Origin: Streptomyces sp. CNQ-509
GTDB lineage: Bacteria; Actinomycetota; Actinomycetes; Streptomycetales; Streptomycetaceae
Direction: 5' to 3'
NCBI RefSeq assembly: GCF_001011035.1
Contig: NZ_CP011492.1
Location: 1,929,501 to 1,993,500, forward strand
Length of the DNA: 64,000 nucleotides
Below, piece after piece: positions 51,171-61,045 of this stretch. Each line of letters starts with the position of its first letter. The first letter of the stretch is position 1. The position numbers were made by a program, and so were the translations under genes. The notes under the pieces are model-generated. The model worked only from the letters and a program-made list of their open reading frames with translations, was not told the origin of the DNA and did not search any database.

Positions 51171-52208
51171 GTGCCTCACGCTCCCGGTGAACCGGCCCTC
51201 GGCCGCCTCGGCTTCGCGGCCCCGCCGCCCGATCCCGCCGACACCTCGCCGTACGCCTTCCCCGACGGCGGCCGCTGGCGCACCGAGATCCCTTCCGTCG
51301 AGGGGCCGGAGGCGCTGGCCGCGGTGCTGGAGGAGAGCACCCGCCTCGGGGTGCCCGTGCACCGGATCAGCCAGGGCAGCGGCGTGTGGATGCTCACCGA
51401 CGCCGAGATCGCCGACATGGTCGCGGCCTGCGCGGCGCGGGACATCGAGCTGTCGCTGTTCACCGGCCCGCGCGGCACCTGGGACACCGGCGGCGCCACC
51501 CGCAGCCCCTCCGGCGGCGGGGGGCTGCGGGCCCGCGGGCACGACCAGCTCGCCGGCTGCGTGGAGGACGCGCTGCGCGCCGCCCGGCTGGGCGTGCGGT
51601 GCCTGCTCGTCGCGGACGAGGGGGTGCTGTGGCTGCTGCACGGGCTGCGCGAGATCGGCGAGCTGCCCGCGGACACCACGTTCAAGGTCTCCGCGCTCGT
51701 CGGCCCGGTGAACCCCGCCGCGTACGCGGTGTGGGAACGGCTGGGCGCCGACTCACTGAACATCCCCTCGGACCTCTCGCTCCAGCAGCTCACCGAGATC
51801 CGCCGGGTGAGCGCGGCGCCGATGGACCTGTACGTGGAGGCGCCCGACGACCTCGGCGGCTACGTGCGGATGTACGACGCCGCCGAGCTGATCCGCCGCG
51901 GGGCGCCGCTGTACCTGAAGTTCGGCCTCTCCAAGGCCCCCGGGATCTATCCGTACGGCGCCCACATGCGCGAGACGGTGCTCGCCACCGCGCGCGAGCG
52001 GGTACGCCGGGGGCGGCTGGTCCTGGACCTCCTCGACCGGCTCGGCGCGGGCGGTGCGATGTCGCCGCCCGGGTCCCGGCTGCCGGGGGCGCTGCACAGG
52101 TTCCCGGGGGCCGGGTCCGGTGCCGCTCCCGGGACCGGACCCGGCCCCGGGCCCGTCGCCACCCCCGCCCCCGCTTCCTCCCCCGCCTCCGTATCCGAAG
52201 GGAACTGA
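51171..52208 (+). CDS. U32-peptidase-like TIM-barrel protein, unassigned
   Basis: A 345-residue protein that looks like a TIM barrel of the peptidase U32-like group. Alternating strand and helix blocks are [42 protein letters not shown] and [14 protein letters not shown], then [10 protein letters not shown] and [16 protein letters not shown] low-complexity Pro/Gly/Ala tail follows. No protease Cys or Ser motif is evident. GTG has a good AAGGAG. It lies mid-operon between a dehydrogenase and an ABC importer, exactly where an aldolase or dehydratase of the pathway is missing. A catalytic role there is inference only. Confidence 0.8.
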   Translation: MPHAPGEPALGRLGFAAPPPDPADTSPYAFPDGGRWRTEIPSVEGPEALAAVLEESTRLGVPVHRISQGSGVWMLTDAEIADMVAACAARDIELSLFTGPRGTWDTGGATRSPSGGGGLRARGHDQLAGCVEDALRAARLGVRCLLVADEGVLWLLHGLREIGELPADTTFKVSALVGPVNPAAYAVWERLGADSLNIPSDLSLQQLTEIRRVSAAPMDLYVEAPDDLGGYVRMYDAAELIRRGAPLYLKFGLSKAPGIYPYGAHMRETVLATARERVRRGRLVLDLLDRLGAGGAMSPPGSRLPGALHRFPGAGSGAAPGTGPGPGPVATPAPASSPASVSEGN

Positions 52209-52213
52209 CCACC

Positions 52214-53335
52214 ATGCGCACCCCCCGCACGCCCCGAATCGCCCGTCTGCGGACCGCCGCCGCCGTGTCCGCGCTCGCCCTCGCCCTCGCCGCCTGCGGC
52301 CAGGACAGCGAGGGCGGCAGCGAGGAGAAGAAAGACGGCGCCGAGGGCGGCACGATCGGCATCGCGATGCCCACGAAGTCGTCGGAGCGCTGGATAGCCG
52401 ACGGCGAGAACATGGTGAAGCAGTTCGAGGCCGCCGGCTACGAGACCGATCTCCAGTACGGCGAGGACAAGGTCGAGAACCAGGTCTCGCAGATCGACAA
52501 CATGATCACCAAGGGCGTGGACGCGCTCGTCGTCGCGGCGATCGACAACACCTCGCTGACGGAGGTGCTGGCCGACGCCAAGGAGGCGGACATCCCCGTC
52601 ATCGCGTACGACCGGCTGATCCTGGAGACGGAGAACGTCGACTACTACGCCTCGTTCGACAACGAGCGGGTCGGCAGGCTCCAGGGCCAGTACATCGTGG
52701 ACGCGCTGAAGCTCGACGAGGACAAGGACGCCGAGTACAACATCGAGCTCTTCGCGGGCTCCCCCGACGACAACAACACCCGCTACTTCTTCGACGGCGC
52801 CATGGCCGTGCTCCAGCCGTACCTGGACTCCGGGCAGCTCACCGTCCGCTCCGGCCAGACCGGGCTCAACCAGGTCACCACTCTGCGCTGGGACGGCGGC
52901 ACCGCGCAGAAGCGCATGGACGACCTGCTCAGCGGCAACTACGGCGGCGGCGAGGACGTCGACGCCGTGCTGTCCCCGTACGACGGCATCTCCATCGGCG
53001 TGCTCTCCGCGCTCAAGGGCGCGGGCTACGGCAGCGGCGGCAAGGAACTGCCGGTGGTCACCGGCCAGGACGCCGAGCTGGCGTCGGTGAAGTCCATCAT
53101 CGCCGGGGAGCAGACGCAGACCGTCTACAAGGACACCCGCAAGCTCGCCAAGCAGGCCGTGCAGATGACCGACGCCGTGCTCACCGGCGGCAAGCCGGAG
53201 GTCAACGACACCGACACGTACGACAACGGCGTCAAGGTCGTCCCCGCGTTCCTGCTGGATCCCGTCAGCATCGACAAGACCAACACGGACCTGCTGGTCG
53301 AGGAGGGCTACTACAAGGCCGGGGACCTCACGTGA
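52214..53335 (+). CDS. Monosaccharide-binding lipoprotein (ChvE-type)
   Basis: A 373-residue periplasmic-binding-protein-like lipoprotein. It has a signal peptide and the lipobox LAAC (Cys near residue 31), then [19 protein letters not shown], the start of the type 1 sugar-binding fold. The hinge and ligand segments [35 protein letters not shown] and [13 protein letters not shown] match ChvE of multiple monosaccharide importers. It delivers aldoses such as arabinose, xylose or galactose to the MmsA/MmsB pair next door. ATG is six bases after the previous stop. Confidence 0.92.
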   Translation: MRTPRTPRIARLRTAAAVSALALALAACGQDSEGGSEEKKDGAEGGTIGIAMPTKSSERWIADGENMVKQFEAAGYETDLQYGEDKVENQVSQIDNMITKGVDALVVAAIDNTSLTEVLADAKEADIPVIAYDRLILETENVDYYASFDNERVGRLQGQYIVDALKLDEDKDAEYNIELFAGSPDDNNTRYFFDGAMAVLQPYLDSGQLTVRSGQTGLNQVTTLRWDGGTAQKRMDDLLSGNYGGGEDVDAVLSPYDGISIGVLSALKGAGYGSGGKELPVVTGQDAELASVKSIIAGEQTQTVYKDTRKLAKQAVQMTDAVLTGGKPEVNDTDTYDNGVKVVPAFLLDPVSIDKTNTDLLVEEGYYKAGDLT

Positions 53336-54906
53336 CCGCTGCGGTCCTTGAGATGCGCGCCATCACCAAGACCTTCCCCGGGGTCACGGCGCTGGCCGAC
53401 GTCAGCCTCACCGTCGCACCCGGCGAGATACACGCCGTCTGCGGCGAGAACGGCGCCGGCAAGTCGACGCTGATGAAGGTCCTCAGCGGAGTCCATCCGC
53501 ACGGCAGCTACGAGGGCGAGATCTTCTTCGAGGGCGCACCGTGTGCCTTCAAGGACATCGCGGCCAGCGAGGAGCGCGGCATCGTCATCATCCACCAGGA
53601 GCTGGCGCTGGTGCCGTACCTGTCCATCGCGGAGAACATCTTCCTCGGCAACGAGCAGGCGAAGCGCGGCGTCATCTCCTGGAACGAGACGCTGCGCGCC
53701 GCCGCCGCGCTGCTGAAGCGCGTCGGTCTGGGCGCGGAGAAGCCACAGACCCGGATTGCCGACATCGGCGTGGGCAAGCAGCAGCTCGTGGAGATCGCCA
53801 AGGCCCTGTCGAAGAAGGTGAAGCTCCTCATCCTCGACGAGCCCACCGCGGCACTCAACGACGAGGACAGCCGCAAACTGCTGGACCTCATCCGGGAGTT
53901 CCGGGACCAGGGCATCGCCTGCATCCTCATCTCGCACAAGCTGAACGAGATCCGGCAGGTCGCGGACAGGGTGACGATCCTGCGCGACGGCCGGACGATC
54001 GAGACGCTGGCGGTACGGGATGCGGAGTCGGGCGGCGAGGGTCCAGCACTGTCCGAAGACCGCATCATCCGCGCGATGGTCGGCCGCGACCTCGACCACC
54101 GCTTTCCCGAGCGCTCCCACTACCGGGGCGACGATGAAGGCACCGTCGCGCTCGCCGTCGAGGGGTGGACCGTACGCCACCCCATCGACCACGAGCGCAA
54201 GGTCGTCGACGACGTCTCGATCGAGGTGAGGCGCGGTGAGATCGTCGGGATCGCGGGCCTGATGGGCGCGGGCCGCACCGAGCTGGCGATGAGCGTCTTC
54301 GGCCGCTCCTACGGCCGGTACGAGTCCGGCACGGTACGGGTCGACGGCCGCGAGGTCGACACCCGCACCGTGCCGGACGCGGTGCGGCACGGCATCGCGT
54401 ACGTCACGGAGGACCGCAAGACGTACGGCCTCAACCTCATCGACAACGTCATGCGCAACATCACGCTCTCCGCCCTGCCGAAGCTGGTCCGCCGCGGCGC
54501 GGTCGACGAGCACGAGGAGCGGCGGGTCGCCGAGGGCTACCGCACGTCGATGAACATCAAGACCCCGACGGTCTTCGAGCCCGTGAACCGGCTGAGCGGC
54601 GGCAACCAGCAGAAGGTCGTGCTCAGCAGGTGGATCCACGCCGACCCCGAGGTGCTGCTCCTGGACGAGCCCACCCGCGGTATCGACGTGGGCGCGAAGT
54701 ACGAGATCTACACGGTCATCGACCGGCTGGCCGCCCGCGGCAAGGCGGTGGTCTTCATCTCCTCGGAGCTACCCGAACTGCTCGGGATGTGCGACCGGAT
54801 CTACACCATGGCCGCGGGCCGGGTGACCGGCGAGGTGCCGCGGTCGCAAGCCACTCAGGAAGTCCTCATGCGCCACATGACCACGCACGTAAGGGACGAA
54901 GGATGA
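53332..54906 (+). CDS. Monosaccharide ABC importer ATPase (MmsA/GguA-type)
   Basis: A 524-residue double ATPase. Half 1 has Walker [10 protein letters not shown], the [10 protein letters not shown] region as a weak signature and Walker [12 protein letters not shown]. Half 2 has the degenerate Walker [10 protein letters not shown], the signature [14 protein letters not shown] and Walker [12 protein letters not shown]. This asymmetry is usual in sugar importers of the MmsA/GguA group. The GTG start overlaps the lipoprotein stop by 4 bp (GTGA). Confidence 0.93.
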   Translation: MTAAVLEMRAITKTFPGVTALADVSLTVAPGEIHAVCGENGAGKSTLMKVLSGVHPHGSYEGEIFFEGAPCAFKDIAASEERGIVIIHQELALVPYLSIAENIFLGNEQAKRGVISWNETLRAAAALLKRVGLGAEKPQTRIADIGVGKQQLVEIAKALSKKVKLLILDEPTAALNDEDSRKLLDLIREFRDQGIACILISHKLNEIRQVADRVTILRDGRTIETLAVRDAESGGEGPALSEDRIIRAMVGRDLDHRFPERSHYRGDDEGTVALAVEGWTVRHPIDHERKVVDDVSIEVRRGEIVGIAGLMGAGRTELAMSVFGRSYGRYESGTVRVDGREVDTRTVPDAVRHGIAYVTEDRKTYGLNLIDNVMRNITLSALPKLVRRGAVDEHEERRVAEGYRTSMNIKTPTVFEPVNRLSGGNQQKVVLSRWIHADPEVLLLDEPTRGIDVGAKYEIYTVIDRLAARGKAVVFISSELPELLGMCDRIYTMAAGRVTGEVPRSQATQEVLMRHMTTHVRDEG

Positions 54907-56144
54907 GCCCGCTGACCACCGAGAAGCGCGATACCCCGCCCGCCGCCCCCGCCGCCGGCGGATCCCGCGGCGCGCTCGCCGGCGCCCTGCTGGACGCGAT
55001 GCGCAACAACATGCGGCAGTACGGCATGCTCGTCGCGCTCGGACTGATCGTCGTGGTCTTCCAGGTATGGAGCGACGGCACGCTGCTGCTGCCGCGCAAC
55101 GTCTCCAACATCGTCCAGCAGAACAGCTACATCCTGATCCTGGCGATGGGCATGATGATCGTCATCATCGCCGGGCACATCGACCTGTCGGTGGGCTCGC
55201 TGTGCGCGTTCGCCAGCGCGATGTCGGCCGTGATGATGGTCAACCACGACTTCCCGTGGCCGCTGGCCCTGGTGTGCTCGCTGCTCATCGGCGCGGCGGC
55301 GGGGGCGTGGCAGGGCTTCTGGATCGCGTACGTCGGCATCCCGTCATTCATCGTGACGCTCGCGGGCATGCTGGTCTTCCGCGGCCTCACCCAGATCGTG
55401 CTCGAAGGCCAGTCGCTCTCCCCCTTCCCCAAGGGCTTCCAGAACATGGCCCAGGGCTTCCTCCCGGAGACGGGCCCGGACACCAACTACCACAACCTGA
55501 CCCTGCTGCTGGGGTTGTGCGTCGGCCTGTTCCTGCTGTGGCAGGAGTGGCGCGACCGCCGCCGCCAGTTGTCGTACGAACTGGACGTGCTGCCGTACCC
55601 CCTGTGGCTCGGCAAGTGCGCGTTCATCGTCGCCGCCGTCGTGGCCGCCACCCTGATGCTGGCCAGCTACCGCGGCGTCCCGGTGGTCCTGCTGATCATG
55701 GCGGGCCTGCTGGTCTCGCTGGGCTACGTGATGCGCAACGTCGTCGTGGGCCGCCACGTCTACGCCCTGGGCGGCAACCGGGCGGCGGCGACGCTGTCGG
55801 GCGTCAAGGACAAGCGCGTCACCTTCCTGGTCTTCGTCAACATGGGCGTCCTCGCCGCCCTCGCCGGCTGCGTCTACGCGGCCCGCCTGAACGCGGGCGT
55901 CCCGAAGGCCGGCGAGATGTTCGAACTGGAGGCCATCGCGGCGGCCTTCATCGGCGGCGCGTCGATGAGCGGCGGCATCGGCACGGTGTTCGGCGCGGTC
56001 ATCGGCGGCCTGGTGCTGGGCGTGCTGAACAACGGCATGTCGCTGGTCGGCCTCGGCACGGACTACCAGCAGGTCATCAAGGGCCTGGTGCTGCTGGCGG
56101 CGGTGGGCTTCGACATCTGGAACAAACGCCGGGCGGGCGCGTAG
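54903..56144 (+). CDS. Monosaccharide ABC importer permease (MmsB/GguB-type)
   Basis: A 413-residue permease with about ten helices, longer than RbsC-type permeases, as is typical of MmsB/GguB. The helices include [20 protein letters not shown], and the family blocks [18 protein letters not shown] and [15 protein letters not shown] are present. The C-terminal [19 protein letters not shown] is the conserved end. ATG overlaps the ATPase stop by 4 bp. Confidence 0.93.
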   Translation: MSPLTTEKRDTPPAAPAAGGSRGALAGALLDAMRNNMRQYGMLVALGLIVVVFQVWSDGTLLLPRNVSNIVQQNSYILILAMGMMIVIIAGHIDLSVGSLCAFASAMSAVMMVNHDFPWPLALVCSLLIGAAAGAWQGFWIAYVGIPSFIVTLAGMLVFRGLTQIVLEGQSLSPFPKGFQNMAQGFLPETGPDTNYHNLTLLLGLCVGLFLLWQEWRDRRRQLSYELDVLPYPLWLGKCAFIVAAVVAATLMLASYRGVPVVLLIMAGLLVSLGYVMRNVVVGRHVYALGGNRAAATLSGVKDKRVTFLVFVNMGVLAALAGCVYAARLNAGVPKAGEMFELEAIAAAFIGGASMSGGIGTVFGAVIGGLVLGVLNNGMSLVGLGTDYQQVIKGLVLLAAVGFDIWNKRRAGA

Positions 56145-56195
56145 CGCGTGACGCGTGCGTCCTGCCCCCTTCCCTCAACGAGGAGCTGCATCGAC

Positions 56196-57386
56196 ATGAC
56201 CCAGGACCGAGCCCCGCTCGCCGCGACTTCGGCGACCAGCAGACGGACGTTACTCGCCGCCACTGCCGGGGGCCTCGCCGCCGCCGGCCTGGCGGCCCCC
56301 GCCGCGGCGGAGACCGCGGGCCGCCCCCGCAAGCCGGTGCGCGAGCCCTTCGGCACGCTGGCCGACGGCACCCGCGTGGACCGCTGGACGCTGAGCAACG
56401 GCGGCACCCGGCTCGGAGTGCTGTCGTACGGCGGCATCGTGCAGTCCCTGGAGGTGCCCGACCGGCACGGGCGGTACGCCAACGTGTCGCTCGGCTTCGG
56501 CGACCTCGGCGACTACGTCGCCCTGAGCCCGTACTTCGGCGCGCTCATCGGACGCTACGGCAACCGCATCGCCGCAGGCCGCTTCGCACTCGACGGCCGG
56601 ACCTACCAACTGCCGCTCAACGACGGCGACCACAGCCTCCACGGCGGCGACAAGGGCTTCGACAAGCGGGTGTGGGACGTCGAGCCGTTCACCTCCGCCG
56701 CGGGCGTGGGTCTGACGCTGCGCTACGTCAGCGGCGACGGCGAGATGGGGTACCCGGGCGCGCTGACCACCAGGGTCGACTACACCCTCACCGCGGGGGG
56801 CGACTGGCGCATCGACTACGCCGCCACCACCTCCGCGCCGACGGTCGTCAACCTCACCAGTCACGTCTACTTCAACCTCGCCGGCGAGGGCAGCGGCGAC
56901 GTCTACGGCCACGAGCTGCGGATAGCGGCCTCCCGCTACACCCCCGTCGACGCCGGTCTCATACCCACCGGTGAACTGGCCCCGGTCGCCCGCACCCCCT
57001 TCGACTTCAGGCGCGCGAAGACGATCGGCGCGGACCTGCGCGACGACCACGAGCAACTGCTCTACGGCAAGGGCATCGACCACAACCTGGTCCTGGACAA
57101 GGGCATCACCCGCGCCCCCGAACGCGTCGCCACGGTCCGGGAGCCGTCCTCGGGCCGCACGATGAGCATCGCCACCACCGAGCCCGGTCTGCAGTTCTAC
57201 AGCGGCAACTTCCTCGACGGCTCTTTCACGGGCACCTCGGGCCGGGTCTACCGCCAGGGCGACGGCTTCTGCCTGGAGACCCAGCACTTCCCCGACTCGC
57301 CGAACCAGCCGTCGTTCCCCTCCACGGTCCTCCGGCCCGGCGACACGTACCGTTCCACCACCGTGCACTCCTTCGGCACGGACTGA
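56196..57386 (+). CDS. Exported aldose 1-epimerase, Tat-type signal, TTA codon
   Basis: A 396-residue mutarotase. The N-terminus has a twin-Arg stretch (SRRTLLAATAGGLAAAGLA) and AAPAAAETA as a cleavage region, so export by Tat is likely. The catalytic domain has LSYGGIVQSLEVPD, ALIGRYGNRIAAG, NLTSHVYFNLAGEG and FPDSPNQPSFPSTVLRPGD, all close to the cytoplasmic relative at 47736. Codon 19 (56250-56252) is TTA, pointing to bldA dependence. It ends the operon and would speed anomer exchange of sugars released outside by the convergent GH172 enzyme. ATG follows GAGGAG. Confidence 0.92.
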   Translation: MTQDRAPLAATSATSRRTLLAATAGGLAAAGLAAPAAAETAGRPRKPVREPFGTLADGTRVDRWTLSNGGTRLGVLSYGGIVQSLEVPDRHGRYANVSLGFGDLGDYVALSPYFGALIGRYGNRIAAGRFALDGRTYQLPLNDGDHSLHGGDKGFDKRVWDVEPFTSAAGVGLTLRYVSGDGEMGYPGALTTRVDYTLTAGGDWRIDYAATTSAPTVVNLTSHVYFNLAGEGSGDVYGHELRIAASRYTPVDAGLIPTGELAPVARTPFDFRRAKTIGADLRDDHEQLLYGKGIDHNLVLDKGITRAPERVATVREPSSGRTMSIATTEPGLQFYSGNFLDGSFTGTSGRVYRQGDGFCLETQHFPDSPNQPSFPSTVLRPGDTYRSTTVHSFGTD

Positions 57387-57398
57387 CCCTGTGCGCCG

Positions 57399-57434
57399 GC
57401 GGGTGGCCCTCCCGTGCCCGGGACGGCCACCCGC
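57399..57434. terminator. Bidirectional terminator between operon and GH172
   Basis: A perfect 10-bp stem (57399-57408 with 57425-57434) with a 16-base loop, between two convergent genes. Placed 13 bases after the epimerase stop and 30 bases past the GH172 stop, it can serve both. Confidence 0.65.
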
Positions 57435-57463
57435 TGTTCCCCGCCTGACGGGAGCGGACGGGG

Positions 57464-59992
57464 TCAGCCGCCGTCGCGCAGGCTGTGGGCCTCGTACGAC
57501 TCGGCCGACCACGGCGGGGCGTCCGCCGCCGGGGTCAGCGTCACCGTGATCTCCCGTTTGCCCGCCGTCACGCTCGCCGGGATCTGGTACGTGTCGTCCA
57601 GCCAGCGGCGCTCCGCGTTGCCCAAGGGCTGGAGCCAGTCCGGCAGCCGCTTCCCGTCGACCCGCACCGCCGCGCGCTGGTACGGCGCCGCCTGGTCGCT
57701 CGTGCGGCGCAGCTCCACGCCCGCGTTGCCGCGGTCGACGCGCAGGGTGAAGCTGACCGGTGCCGTCGTGGCGCGGACGTCTGCGGTGAGGCGCAGCGGC
57801 TTCTGCGCGTCGCCTTCGAAGACGGAGTCCAGCCCGGTGACGTCACCAGGGGCGTCCGACGTGTAGCCGTGGGCCTCCTCGCTCTCCGGGTCGCCCACGT
57901 CCAGGGTGTCGGTCTTCGCGCCGGTCGCCTTCTTCTCGCCGTACCAGTACGCGGTCGACGAGTAGTCCGCCTGCTTGTCGTTGACGAAGCCGTGCTCGAT
58001 GTCGAAGTCGATGGCCTGGGTGAACGGCACCGCGTCGTGGATCATCAGCCGGTACGTGCCCGTGCAGTCCCGGTCCGCCGCGCAGCCGGTGGGCGGGCCG
58101 AGGTGGGCGGGGTTGCCGTTGAAGGGCTGGGCGTAGGTGCCGCGGTTGAAGTACCAGCCGCTCTGGTAGAAGTCCTCGGTGCCGGTGCCGTGGATCTGCG
58201 GGGTGCGGGCGCCGTCGACGTACACGCGCTCGTCGCCCTCCAGGTAGTTGCGGTTCAGCTCGCCGGTCATGGTGTGGGTGACGCCGGTGAACTTGCCGGT
58301 GCCGGCCGTCGCGAGGAAGTCCCAGCTCTCCCCCGGCACCGTCGGCCCCGCGTGGGACGTGGCGCGGAAGCGGCCCGCGTCGCCGGAGGCGACGGCCTGG
58401 GCGTGGGTGCGGGACGGGGCGGCGGTGACCTCGGCGGTGCCGGACGTGACCGCCGTGCCGGAGCCGTTGTAGAGCTCGACCTTCGCGTTCCGCGCGAACG
58501 GCATGGGCCACCAGGAGGTGAGGACGGGCCCGCCCGCGGCCTCGGCGTCGATGCCGTACATCAGGGCCCGTACGGGCGCGGTCGCGTGGCCCGAGCCGAA
58601 GAACTCGCCGAGCGGGGCGTCGACGGTGCGCTCGCCGTCGAAGGTGGCGCGCAGCCGCAGGCCCCGGAGCACGTCCTGGGCCGCGGCGAGTTCGGCGCGC
58701 TCGCCGTCGCCGAGGGGGTAGTCGTACGTGCGCACGCCATGCCAGTTCGGCGCGGTGATGGCGTAGCCGTGGGCGGTCTCGCTCGCGGCGTCGCCGACGT
58801 CCATGGTGTCGGTGCGGCGCGTCTCGCCGCCGACGCGGCTGTCGGCCCAGTACGTGAACTCGTTGACGTCGAGGTCGGAGGAGACGAAGGCGTTGCGTAC
58901 GGTGATCTCCGACTTCCCCGCGGTGAGCTCCGCGGGCAGCTCCACGCTGTCCTCGCCCCACAGCCCGCCGCCGGCCTGCGGCGTCGGGCCCCAGGTGCCG
59001 GCCTCGCGGCCGTCGACGTACACGGTGGCGACCTGGTTCGCGATGATCGGGTCGTAGCGGCGGGTGAGCCGCACGCCCTCGTTGCCGGGGTCGATCGCGA
59101 GGGTGAACTCGCTGCCGCCGCCCGCACCGTACGCCCTGCCGTCGTCGGTCTCGCTGCGCGGCTGGACGTAGGGGGCCTGCGGGAGCTTCAGGCGCAGCTC
59201 GGTGAGGAGCCCGGGCCGGTCGGCGCGGGCGAGGGTCTGGGAGGCGCCGGGCGCGAGGGAGAGACCCGTGCGCTGCGTGCGCGCGCCGGGCACGACCGGC
59301 TTGGGGTCGGCGGTGCCGGCGGCGCGCAGGGCGGCGACGACGTCGGCGGCGGGGTCGTCCGGGTCGAAGGTGGTGACGCCCTCGGCGTCGGCGAAGGTGC
59401 GGTACGAGACGTGGTGGAAGAGCGGGTTGTGCTCGGTGGTGATCCGCATCGACTCGCGGTACGGCATCGGCACCTCGATCACCACGCCGCCGGACGTCTG
59501 GTCGGCGTTGGCGACCAGCGGGCTGACGAAGGGGGCGCCGAGCTTGCCGTCGACCAGGTCCTGGAGCGTTGCGTCGACGACCTTCTCGCCGTCGAGTTCG
59601 ACGGTGATCCGGCCCGTCCTGCTGACGTCGCCCTCGTCGCGGGTGAACCAGATGGCGCCGATCTCGCCGGCCCCGGCCTGCTCGGCGATGACGCAGCCGG
59701 CGGGGGTCGTCCGCAGACAGGAGTACTTGCCGTCGAAGCCGTCGTGCGCGTTGCCGCCGGTGCGGTCGAAGCTGGAGAACTGCTTGGTGTGCACCCCGGC
59801 CGGCAGGTCGGAGAGCCGGTCGAGCTGCCGGTACGTGTCCCATCCGACGGGCCCCTTGGCGGCGGCCCGGTCAGGGCCGCCGCGCGGCTCGGGCGCCTCG
59901 GGCGCGGCCGCCGCCAGGCCCCCGGTCGCCAGCGCCGTCACCACGGCGAGGAGGGCGGCGGTGCCGCCGCGAATCCGGCCATGTCTGTCCAC
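57464..59992 (-). CDS. Secreted GH172 (DUF2961) glycosidase
   Basis: An 842-residue exported protein. The signal peptide (ALLAVVTALATGGLAAAAPEA) is followed by the DUF2961 core, now CAZy GH172. Core blocks are KQFSSFDRTGGNAHDGFDG, EIGAIWFTRDEGDV, VIEVPMPYRESM, WWPMPFARNAKVELYN, NYLEGDERVYVDG and GTGTEDFYQSGWYFNRG. Known members act on alpha-D-fructofuranosyl or D-arabinofuranosyl links. A beta-rich domain of about 100 residues occurs twice (about 270-365 and 725-825), and the motif DVGDxxSExAHGY also occurs twice. GTG 59992 has GGGAGG upstream. An obvious promoter and palindromic operator precede it. Confidence 0.87.
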   Translation of the reverse strand: MDRHGRIRGGTAALLAVVTALATGGLAAAAPEAPEPRGGPDRAAAKGPVGWDTYRQLDRLSDLPAGVHTKQFSSFDRTGGNAHDGFDGKYSCLRTTPAGCVIAEQAGAGEIGAIWFTRDEGDVSRTGRITVELDGEKVVDATLQDLVDGKLGAPFVSPLVANADQTSGGVVIEVPMPYRESMRITTEHNPLFHHVSYRTFADAEGVTTFDPDDPAADVVAALRAAGTADPKPVVPGARTQRTGLSLAPGASQTLARADRPGLLTELRLKLPQAPYVQPRSETDDGRAYGAGGGSEFTLAIDPGNEGVRLTRRYDPIIANQVATVYVDGREAGTWGPTPQAGGGLWGEDSVELPAELTAGKSEITVRNAFVSSDLDVNEFTYWADSRVGGETRRTDTMDVGDAASETAHGYAITAPNWHGVRTYDYPLGDGERAELAAAQDVLRGLRLRATFDGERTVDAPLGEFFGSGHATAPVRALMYGIDAEAAGGPVLTSWWPMPFARNAKVELYNGSGTAVTSGTAEVTAAPSRTHAQAVASGDAGRFRATSHAGPTVPGESWDFLATAGTGKFTGVTHTMTGELNRNYLEGDERVYVDGARTPQIHGTGTEDFYQSGWYFNRGTYAQPFNGNPAHLGPPTGCAADRDCTGTYRLMIHDAVPFTQAIDFDIEHGFVNDKQADYSSTAYWYGEKKATGAKTDTLDVGDPESEEAHGYTSDAPGDVTGLDSVFEGDAQKPLRLTADVRATTAPVSFTLRVDRGNAGVELRRTSDQAAPYQRAAVRVDGKRLPDWLQPLGNAERRWLDDTYQIPASVTAGKREITVTLTPAADAPPWSAESYEAHSLRDGG

Positions 59993-60005
59993 GGTGCCTC
60001 CCAGT

Positions 60006-60057
60006 CTTCTCGAAATCGATTTCACGAGAAGCTAGGCGCGGTCAGCGGGTCGGTCAA
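60006..60057 (-). promoter_or_regulatory. GH172 promoter with palindromic operator at +1
   Basis: On the minus strand TTGACC (60052-60057) and TAGCTT (60029-60034) have a 17-bp spacer. The perfect 12-bp palindrome GAAATCGATTTC (60012-60023) lies across the expected start site, within a larger inverted repeat of CTTCTCG and CGAGAAG (60006-60031). This is a classic repressor layout of LacI type; no LacI gene is in the window. Confidence 0.75.
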
Positions 60058-60115
60058 GGGGTACGCACAGAGCAGGAGTTGAAGGGAGGGCCTGTCAAGC
60101 CCTTCGGTACGCAAT

Positions 60116-60130
60116 CGATTTCAGAAATCG
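60116..60130. promoter_or_regulatory. Second operator-like inverted repeat
   Basis: CGATTTC and GAAATCG (7 bp each) around one base, between the 3' end of the aldo/keto reductase gene (60151) and the GH172 promoter, about 100 bases from the main operator. It shares the GAAATCG half-site and may allow looping or act on the same regulator. Confidence 0.55.
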
Positions 60131-60150
60131 GGGCCGCGGCCCCGCGGGCC

Positions 60151-61038
60151 TCACGACGACAGGGCGTCCAGCCGCTCCAGATGCGCCGGCTCCAGCCGTA
60201 CGCCCGCCGCCGCGACGTTCTCCTCCAGATGCCCGAGCTTCGCCGTCCCCGGGATCGGCAGCACCACCGGCGAGTGCGCCAGCAGCCAGGCCAGCGCGAC
60301 CTGCACCGGCGTCGCGCCGAGTTCGCGGGCCACCGCCCCGATCACCCGGTACGGGGCCTGGGGGCCCCCGGCGTCCGGAGCGCCCGCGGCGTCCGCCGGC
60401 GGCACCGCGCCCAGCACCGGGCGCCACGGCAGGAACGCGATCCCCGCCGCCGCGCAGGCGTCGAGCACCGCCTCGTGCTCCCGGTCGCCCACGCTGTAGC
60501 GGTTCTGCACGCTCGCGACGTCCACCAGCTCCCGCGCCCGCGCCAGTTCCCCGGCCGTCACCTCGGAGAGACCCAGCCGCGCGACCTTCCCCGCCTCCTG
60601 CAGCTCCCGCAGCGCCCCCACCTGCTCGGCGAGGTCCACCTCCGGGTCGATGCGGTGCAGTTGGAGCAGCTCGATCCGCTCCACCCGCAGCCGCCGCAGG
60701 GCGTGGTCCACCTGCTCGCGCAGCACCTCGGGCCGGCCGTCCAGCCCCCACTCCCCCGTCTCGGCGGAGCGGGCGACACCGACCTTCGTGGTGATCAACA
60801 GCTCCTCGGGGTACGGGTACAGCGCCTCGGCCAGCAGCTCCTCGTTGGCCCCACCGCCGTACAGGTGCGCCGTGTCGATCAGCGTGACGCCCAGCTCCAC
60901 CGCCCGCCGCGCCACCGCGACCGACGCCGCCCGCGCGTCCGCCGGTCCGGCGGGCAGCTGCATCGCCCCGAACCCGAGCCGGCCGACCTCCAGGTCCCCG
61001 CCGATACGGAACGTCCCCGCCGCCGTCTCCGCGGTCAT
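60151..61038 (-). CDS. Aldo/keto reductase of the sugar locus
   Basis: A 295-residue NADPH-dependent oxidoreductase. The tetrad is seen in TLIDTAHLYGG (Asp, Tyr), LLITTKVG (Lys) and LLQLHRIDPE (His); the cofactor loop is IPGTAKLGHLEEN. ATG 61038 lies seven bases after the SMP-30 lactonase stop, so they are co-transcribed leftward. It may reduce a sugar aldehyde or run as an aldose dehydrogenase. Confidence 0.9.
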   Translation of the reverse strand: MTAETAAGTFRIGGDLEVGRLGFGAMQLPAGPADARAASVAVARRAVELGVTLIDTAHLYGGGANEELLAEALYPYPEELLITTKVGVARSAETGEWGLDGRPEVLREQVDHALRRLRVERIELLQLHRIDPEVDLAEQVGALRELQEAGKVARLGLSEVTAGELARARELVDVASVQNRYSVGDREHEAVLDACAAAGIAFLPWRPVLGAVPPADAAGAPDAGGPQAPYRVIGAVARELGATPVQVALAWLLAHSPVVLPIPGTAKLGHLEENVAAAGVRLEPAHLERLDALSS

Positions 61039-61045
61039 CCGCGCC

